Origin: Pseudomonadota bacterium
Lineage (GTDB): Bacteria; Pseudomonadota; Gammaproteobacteria; Burkholderiales; Burkholderiaceae
Length of the DNA stretch: 11,557 nucleotides
NCBI GenBank assembly: GCA_029777935.1
Contig: JAKORH010000423.1
Span: 1-11,557, forward strand
Direction: 5' to 3'
Below the pieces are notes generated by a model. The model searched no databases. It worked only from the letters and a program-made list of their open reading frames with translations, and had not been told where the DNA came from. Numbering within the stretch: the stretch's first letter is position 1; every line of letters begins with the position of its first letter. A program made the position numbers and the translations under genes. This document shows, piece by piece, positions 7,670-11,557 of this stretch.

Positions 7670-8238
7670 CCGCCAACCAACCCCTTCTTCAGCGCCGCAT
7701 CGGCCGGCTTGTCGCCGATCCAGACGCGCAGCACCGCGGTGAAGAAATCATCGCCCGCGATCGGCGCGCCCTTGGCCTGGCCGTTGACGACGATGCGCGT
7801 GCCGGCCTCGGGCGTGAACTCGAAGAAGATCACGTCACCCTTCCTGGCCTCGCCGATCTCCTTCATGTTCGCCTGCAGCGCCTCGATCCGGCTCTTCCAC
7901 GCCGCGAGCTGCGCCTCGCTGTGGTTCGCCTTCAGCCCCTCCATCAGCGCCTCGGCGAAGCTGTCCGCGTCCACGTTGCGCAGCATGTGGATCTCGACCC
8001 GGCGCGGGCCCTTCTGCGCGAGCAGTGCGGCCGCCGAATTTTCCTTCTGCGGCACGTACAGCCCCGCCGCGTAGACCTTGAAGAACACGCGGGTGCGCAG
8101 GCCGGCGCCGTTCAACTGCAGCGTCTGTCCGCCGACCTGCGCGGTGGGGTCGAACTTCACGCCCTCGACTTCCACCGGCTGGGCGGTTGCGCTGCACGCG
8201 GCCGCGGCGAGCGCGAACGCGGCGATCCATTGTTTCAT
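7666..8238 (-). CDS. Exported chalcone isomerase-like protein
   Basis: A 190-residue protein with a clear signal peptide (MKQWIAAFALAAAACSATAQ, cleavage probably after SATA), so periplasmic. The mature part resembles the bacterial chalcone-isomerase-like family: VEVEGVKFDPTAQVGGQTL, LNGAGLRTRVFFKVYAAGLYV (in two parts), a Met/Arg-rich IHMLRNVDA strand, and a C-terminal IAGDDFFTAVLRVWIGDKPAD. True chalcone isomerase activity is not expected; such bacterial proteins have no established substrate, and a ligand or lipid-binding role is only a guess. A cysteine at residue 15 is not in a good lipobox. GAGGAG stands seven bases before the ATG. It follows ispH by 21 bases and overlaps xerD, so it is firmly inside the cluster. 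Confidence 0.85.
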   Translation of the reverse strand: MKQWIAAFALAAAACSATAQPVEVEGVKFDPTAQVGGQTLQLNGAGLRTRVFFKVYAAGLYVPQKENSAAALLAQKGPRRVEIHMLRNVDADSFAEALMEGLKANHSEAQLAAWKSRIEALQANMKEIGEARKGDVIFFEFTPEAGTRIVVNGQAKGAPIAGDDFFTAVLRVWIGDKPADAALKKGLVGG

Positions 8239-8259
8239 CTTCTTCTCCTCGAGCGACGG

Positions 8260-9204
8260 TCATGCGGCCTCGGGGGTGGCGTTCCTGCCCAACCCCTTCG
8301 GCAGCGGAAACTCCACGTTTTCCTGCACGCCCTGCAGCGTGCGAACGCTGCCCGCGCCGAGCGCTTTCAGGCGCGCGATCAGTTGCTGGACCAGTTCCTC
8401 CGGCGCCGACGCGCCGGCGGTGATGCCGACGCATCCCACGCCCGCGAGCCACTGCGGCTGCACTTCGTCGGCCGAATCGACCAGGTACGCAGGACGGCCG
8501 AAGCGCTGTGCGACCTCGCGCAGCCGGTTCGAATTCGAGCTTGTCGGGCTGCCGATCACGAGCACGAGGTCGACCTGCGGCGCCATGAACTTGACCGCGT
8601 CCTGGCGGTTCTGCGTCGCATAGCAGATGTCGGCCTTCTTCGGTTCGGCAATCGAGGGGAAGCGCCGCTTCAACGCCGCCACCACTTCGACCGCATCGTC
8701 GATCGACAGCGTGGTCTGCGTGACATAGGCGAGCTTCTCCGGATCGCGGACCGCCAGCCGCTCCACGTCCGCGACCGTCTCGACCAGATACATGCCGTCG
8801 GCCACCTGCCCCATCGTGCCTTCGACTTCCGGATGTCCGGCGTGGCCGATCATCACGATCTCGCGCCCTTGCGCGCGCATCTTGCCGACCTCAACATGCA
8901 CCTTCGTCACCAGCGGGCAGGTGGCGTCGAACACCCGCAGCCCGCGCGCGGCAGCTCCTGCGTGCACCGCTTTCGACACGCCGTGCGCGGAGAAGATCAC
9001 GGTCGCGCCGTCGGGCACCTGATCCAATTCGTCGACGAACACCGCGCCCTTGGCGCGCAGCGACTCGACGACGAACGTGTTGTGCACGATTTCGTGGCGC
9101 ACGTAGATGGGGGCGCCGAAGACCTGCAGCGCTCGTTCGACGATCTCGATCGCGCGGTCGACGCCGGCACAGAATCCGCGCGGCTGCGCCAGCACCACAT
9201 CCAT
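8260..9204 (-). CDS. ispH: 4-hydroxy-3-methylbut-2-enyl diphosphate reductase IspH (LytB)
   Basis: Last enzyme of the non-mevalonate (MEP) pathway, reducing HMBPP to IPP and DMAPP with a [4Fe-4S] cluster. With the start at 9204 the cluster cysteines are C12 (GFCAGV), C96 (DATCPLV) and C194 (ICYATQNRQ). H41, H74, H124 and E126 also fall where E. coli IspH has them, along with the SSNSN substrate-binding segment near residue 223. The length is 314. An upstream GTG at 9207 is in frame, but the ATG at 9204 gives the E. coli-like numbering and forms a TGATG overlap with the fkpB stop, indicating coupled translation. The fkpB-ispH pairing is also found in E. coli. Confidence 0.98.
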   Translation of the reverse strand: MDVVLAQPRGFCAGVDRAIEIVERALQVFGAPIYVRHEIVHNTFVVESLRAKGAVFVDELDQVPDGATVIFSAHGVSKAVHAGAAARGLRVFDATCPLVTKVHVEVGKMRAQGREIVMIGHAGHPEVEGTMGQVADGMYLVETVADVERLAVRDPEKLAYVTQTTLSIDDAVEVVAALKRRFPSIAEPKKADICYATQNRQDAVKFMAPQVDLVLVIGSPTSSNSNRLREVAQRFGRPAYLVDSADEVQPQWLAGVGCVGITAGASAPEELVQQLIARLKALGAGSVRTLQGVQENVEFPLPKGLGRNATPEAA

Positions 9205-9653
9205 CACAGCACCCCGATCACCTGCACCGAGAACCGCACCGCCTGCCCCGCCAGCGGATGGTTGAAATCGACCACGACGCGCGCGTCGTCCTGCGAGGTC
9301 AACACGCCCGCGAGCCGCCCGCCGTCGCGCCGGTTGAACTGAAGCACGTCACCGACCGTGAATCGCTGGTCCGAACCGGCATGCTGCTCGAACGCCGCGC
9401 GCGTCAGCGCCTGAACGAGCGCGCGATCGTGCGGGCCGAAGGCGCGGCCCGATTCGAGATCGAACGTCGCGCACGCGCCTTCATCGAGCCCCACCAGCCG
9501 CTCCTCGAGCGCCGGCGCCAGCTGGCCCGTGCCGAGCTGCAGCGTGGCCGGGCCGTTGCCGAGCGTGCTGATGATCTCGTGCTCGCGCTCGCCGTCGAGC
9601 ACCGCCAGACGATAATGCAGCGTGACGTGCGAGCCGAAAGTGACGACTGCCAT
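9204..9653 (-). CDS. fkpB: FKBP-type peptidyl-prolyl cis-trans isomerase (SlpA type)
   Basis: A cytoplasmic prolyl isomerase of the SlyD/SlpA class, in which the FKBP fold is split by an inserted chaperone-like (IF) domain. The 149 residues show FKBP segments at about 1-68 ([16 protein letters not shown] at 41-56) and from about 128 to the end, where DFNHPLAGQ (129-137) is the class hallmark. The IF insert lies between. There is no His/Cys-rich metal-binding tail as in SlyD, which favours SlpA. It is the first gene of the minus-strand cluster, overlapping ispH by one base. It diverges from radC across only 45 bases. The ribosome site is weak (AAGG about 12 bases upstream). Confidence 0.93.
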   Translation of the reverse strand: MAVVTFGSHVTLHYRLAVLDGEREHEIISTLGNGPATLQLGTGQLAPALEERLVGLDEGACATFDLESGRAFGPHDRALVQALTRAAFEQHAGSDQRFTVGDVLQFNRRDGGRLAGVLTSQDDARVVVDFNHPLAGQAVRFSVQVIGVL

Positions 9654-9677
9654 AAGCGGTTTCGCCTTCAGCCGTGG

Positions 9678-9683
9678 ATTCTA
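9678..9683 (-). promoter_or_regulatory. Possible -10 element for the fkpB-plsY cluster
   Basis: TAGAAT on the minus strand matches TATAAT at five of six positions and lies 24 bases before the fkpB ATG. The nearest -35-like sequence, TTGAGG (9704-9709), is 20 bases away, which is long, and would lie inside the start of radC. The assignment is weak. Confidence 0.3.
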
Positions 9684-9698
9684 TCGGAGGAGTGCCGC

Positions 9699-10373
9699 AT
9701 GACCCTCAAGGACTGGCCGGCGTCGGAGCGGCCCCGCGAGCGCTTGCTCGTGCACGGGCCCGGGGCGCTGAGCGAAGCGGAACTGCTCGCGGTGTTCCTG
9801 CGCACCGGCGTGCCCGGCCACACCGTGCTCGACGTGGCGCGGCAAGCGCTCGACCACTTCGGCGGGCTCAATGGACTGCTGACCGCGCCGCGGATCGAAC
9901 TGGAGCGGCTCGCGGGGTTCGGACCGGCAAAGTGCGCGCAGTTGCACGCGGTGCTTGAACTGGCGCGCCGCGCGGTGCGCGAGGAGGTCAGGCGCGATAC
10001 GGTGCTGAACACGCCGGGCCGGGTGCGCGAATTCCTCTCGCTCGCCCTGCGCAACGAACGGCAGGAGGTGTTCCTCGCGCTGTTTCTGGATTCGCAGAAC
10101 CGGTTGATCGCCGACGAGCAGCTCTTTCGCGGCACGCTGGCGCAGACCAGCGTCTATCCGCGGGAAGTCGTCAAGCACGCTCTGCGGCACAACGCTGGCG
10201 CGGTGATCTTCGCGCACAACCATCCGTCCGGGCTGGCGGAGCCGAGCCGCGCCGACGAATTGCTGACGCGCGCGCTGAAGGAGGCGCTGGCGCTGGTCGA
10301 AGTGCGTGTGCTCGACCACGTGATCGTCGCCGGCCATGCCACCATGTCGTTCGCGGAACGCGGGCTGCTGTGA
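9699..10373 (+). CDS. radC: RadC family JAB/MPN-domain protein
   Basis: A 224-residue protein with an N-terminal helix-hairpin-helix-like part (about 20-95, including [12 protein letters not shown]) and a C-terminal JAB1/MPN metalloprotease-like domain. The zinc motif is AHNHPSG (H173, H175) with the downstream acid D186 in EPSRADELL, so the metal site looks intact. Despite the name, the E. coli gene's role in DNA repair was withdrawn and the family's function is unknown. The frame is open far upstream, but the ATG at 9699 has GGAGG eight bases before it and gives the usual [16 protein letters not shown] start. It diverges from fkpB and precedes rpmB-rpmG, an order common in proteobacteria. 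Confidence 0.95.
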   Translation: MTLKDWPASERPRERLLVHGPGALSEAELLAVFLRTGVPGHTVLDVARQALDHFGGLNGLLTAPRIELERLAGFGPAKCAQLHAVLELARRAVREEVRRDTVLNTPGRVREFLSLALRNERQEVFLALFLDSQNRLIADEQLFRGTLAQTSVYPREVVKHALRHNAGAVIFAHNHPSGLAEPSRADELLTRALKEALALVEVRVLDHVIVAGHATMSFAERGLL

Positions 10374-10390
10374 CAGCGCCGTCGGCGCGG

Positions 10391-10420
10391 TTGGCGCGGG
10401 TGGGCCAAAATCCCTATAAT
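10391..10420 (+). promoter_or_regulatory. Sigma-70-type promoter of rpmB-rpmG
   Basis: TTGGCG (10391-10396) and a perfect TATAAT (10415-10420) are separated by 18 bases, just after the radC stop. Transcription would begin near 10427, giving a leader of about 50 bases. This is the best promoter match in the window, as expected for ribosomal protein genes. Confidence 0.75.
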
Positions 10421-10477
10421 CCGCGCCTTTGCGCGACCCCGACCGGGCGTTGCAGACGACGAATCCAGGAGCTTCCG

Positions 10478-10711
10478 ATGGCACGCGTGTGTCAAGTCAC
10501 CGGCAAGAAGCCCATGACGGGCCACAACGTCTCGCATGCGAACAACAAGACCAAGCGCCGTTTCATGCCCAATCTGCAGAACCGCCGTTTCTGGGTCGAG
10601 AGCGAAAGGCGCTGGGTGCGGCTGCGCCTGACCAACGCCGGGCTGCGTACGATCGACAAACTCGGCATTGACGCGGTGCTGGCGGACCTGCGCGCGCGCG
10701 GCGAGATCTAG
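10478..10711 (+). CDS. rpmB: 50S ribosomal protein L28
   Basis: A basic 77-residue large-subunit protein with the bL28 signature: [20 protein letters not shown], then [17 protein letters not shown], and ending in a helix ([16 protein letters not shown]). Only one cysteine (C5) is in the N-terminal part, so this is a form without the full zinc-binding set. The ATG at 10478 is preceded by AGGAG with six-base spacing; the longer open frame upstream overlaps the promoter and is not used. It is followed by rpmG after 11 bases. Confidence 0.98.
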   Translation: MARVCQVTGKKPMTGHNVSHANNKTKRRFMPNLQNRRFWVESERRWVRLRLTNAGLRTIDKLGIDAVLADLRARGEI

Positions 10712-10722
10712 GGAGAACGACG

Positions 10723-10890
10723 ATGGCCAAAGGCGCACGCGAGAAGATCAAGCTGGAATCGACCGCCGGAACCGGACACTTCTACACCACGACAAAGAAC
10801 AAGCGCACCACGCCGGACAAGCTGGAGCTGACCAAGTTCGATCCGGTCGCGCGCAAGCACGTGCCTTACAAGGAAACGAAGCTCAAGTAG
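10723..10890 (+). CDS. rpmG: 50S ribosomal protein L33
   Basis: A 55-residue large-subunit protein, sequence [20 protein letters not shown] through [19 protein letters not shown]. It matches bL33 of the cysteine-free type, so it does not bind zinc and is not expected to respond to zinc limitation. GGGAG (10711-10715) overlaps the rpmB stop and gives a good ribosome site. It forms an operon with rpmB and ends 17 bases before the terminator hairpin. Confidence 0.98.
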   Translation: MAKGAREKIKLESTAGTGHFYTTTKNKRTTPDKLELTKFDPVARKHVPYKETKLK

Positions 10891-10907
10891 CGCGACGCCG
10901 CCTCAGC

Positions 10908-10934
10908 AAAAAGCCCCGCGACGCGGGGCTTTTT
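10908..10934. terminator. Bidirectional intrinsic terminator between rpmG and the desaturase gene
   Basis: GCCCCGC (10913-10919) and GCGGGGC (10923-10929) form a 7-bp GC stem with a three-base loop. It is flanked by AAAAA (10908-10912) and TTTTT (10930-10934), which extend the pairing to 12 bp. The symmetrical A and T runs make it a terminator on both strands, suiting the two convergent transcripts. Confidence 0.93.
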
Positions 10935-10952
10935 GTTCGCCTGCGCTGAGCG

Positions 10953-11557
10953 TCATGCTGCCGGCTGCGCCGCCGGCGTGGCATACGAACGGATCCGCAA
11001 CGCCGCGTCCTGCAGCGCGCGGATGCCGCTGGCTTCGGCGCGTGCGATCCAGTCCTGCAGGTGCGCCAGCATCTGCTCGCGTGACACCGAATTCTTCTCC
11101 CACGTCACGGCCAGCTCGGCGCGCATCTCGATCAGCGTCTGCAGCGCACGGCTGCGCGTCAGCAGGTCGCGCAGCGTCTGTTGCTGCGCCGGCGGAATCT
11201 GCGCCACGTCGCCCTTGCGCAGCCAGCGGCGCAGGCGCGCAAAGCGCGCGCGCTCGTCGCTGGGCAGTCGCAGTTTCTCGATCTCGTCGCGCAGCGTCTT
11301 CTGCAACCCGCGCGCGTACTTGGCGAGCAGGTCGTAGCGGTTGGTGATCACCGCCTGCAGCGTCTGCCCGTCGATCGACCGGCGCGGAGCTGCGACCTTC
11401 GCCTCCGGTGCCACGCGCAGGATGCGGGCCAGCTTCACCGCCGCCAGCATGCGGATGTACAGCCAGCCGAGGTCGAACTCGTACCACTTGTTCGACAGCC
11501 GCGCCGAGGTCGGATACGTGTGGTGGTTGTTGTGCAGTTCCTCGCCGCCGATCAGGA
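10953..11557 (-). CDS. Fatty acid (acyl-CoA type) desaturase, C-terminal part; N-terminus beyond right edge
   Basis: About 201 C-terminal residues of a membrane-bound di-iron fatty acid desaturase that would introduce a double bond into acyl chains. The visible start contains the third histidine box, HNNHH, in EELHNNHHTYPTSARL, followed by SNKWYEFDLGWLYIRML as in bacterial delta-9-type desaturases. The first two His boxes lie beyond the window. After about residue 60 of the visible part comes a charged helical tail (NRYDLLAKYARG, RRWLRKGD, DWIARAEASGIRALQ, LRIRSY) that is not part of the catalytic core and recalls the C-terminus of ISL3-family transposases. The stop is TGA at 10953-10955 and the gene converges with rpmG across the terminator. 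Substrate form and regioselectivity cannot be judged. Confidence 0.88.
   Translation of the reverse strand, partial: LIGGEELHNNHHTYPTSARLSNKWYEFDLGWLYIRMLAAVKLARILRVAPEAKVAAPRRSIDGQTLQAVITNRYDLLAKYARGLQKTLRDEIEKLRLPSDERARFARLRRWLRKGDVAQIPPAQQQTLRDLLTRSRALQTLIEMRAELAVTWEKNSVSREQMLAHLQDWIARAEASGIRALQDAALRIRSYATPAAQPAA

Noticed and set aside
8180..8238. Lipoprotein signal in the chalcone-isomerase-like protein (Cys at residue 15)
   Set aside because: The residues before the cysteine are Ala-Ala-Ala without the usual Leu at -3, and a normal signal peptidase I site (SATA|Q) follows.
9205..9207. GTG at 9207 as the ispH start
   Set aside because: The ATG one codon later gives E. coli-like positions for the cluster cysteines and forms a TGATG overlap with fkpB.
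6665..9342. Long plus-strand open frames opposite xerD, the chalcone-isomerase-like gene and ispH
   Set aside because: Antisense shadows, rich in Arg, His and Gln, with no family motif, against well-supported genes on the other strand.
10422..10435. Small hairpin (CGCGC, CTTT, GCGCG) near the rpmB transcription start as a regulatory leader
   Set aside because: It overlaps the predicted start site, so half of it would be absent from the mRNA.

Overview
The window is an ordinary stretch of core chromosome from a high-GC betaproteobacterium, most likely Burkholderiales or a close relative. This is inferred from the strong GC bias at third codon positions, from the protein sequences (RpoD, DnaG, XerD, L28/L33, an IspH with E. 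coli-like numbering) and from the gene neighbourhoods. These are rpsU-yqeY-dnaG-rpoD, tsaD facing plsY, fkpB-ispH, and radC-rpmB-rpmG. I see no insertion sequence, prophage, CRISPR array, tRNA or rRNA. The genus cannot be named from sequence reading alone.

Region 1 (1-4419, minus strand) is the macromolecular synthesis operon. It is read right to left: rpsU (ribosomal protein S21), yqeY (GatB/YqeY-domain protein), dnaG (primase) and rpoD (housekeeping sigma factor, cut by the left edge just before region 2.1). A recognisable sigma-70-type promoter lies in front of rpsU. A stem-loop with a T-rich tail sits between rpsU and yqeY, where it would let S21 be made in excess over primase and sigma factor. 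A 353-bp gene-free gap separates dnaG from rpoD and may hold a separate rpoD promoter.

Region 2 (4561-5574, plus) is tsaD, which makes the t6A modification of tRNA. It diverges from rpsU and converges on region 3.

Region 3 (5588-9653, minus) is a compact six-gene cluster read right to left: fkpB (SlpA-type prolyl isomerase), ispH (isoprenoid synthesis), a secreted chalcone-isomerase-like protein, xerD (chromosome dimer resolution), ybaK (mischarged-tRNA editing) and plsY (first acylation in phospholipid synthesis). Three of its five junctions are stop/start overlaps, so it is probably a translationally coupled operon.

Region 4 (9699-10890, plus) holds radC and then rpmB-rpmG (L28, L33), the latter pair driven by a near-consensus promoter. 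A strong bidirectional terminator at 10908-10934 separates them from region 5. Region 5 (10953 to the right edge, minus) is the C-terminal part of a fatty acid desaturase.

The common theme is growth housekeeping: replication priming, transcription, ribosomal proteins, tRNA modification and editing, isoprenoid and phospholipid synthesis. I do not find an undescribed system here. The more interesting points are the transposase-like C-terminal tail of the desaturase, the conserved position of the chalcone-isomerase-like protein, and the transcriptional punctuation of the rpsU-rpoD operon.
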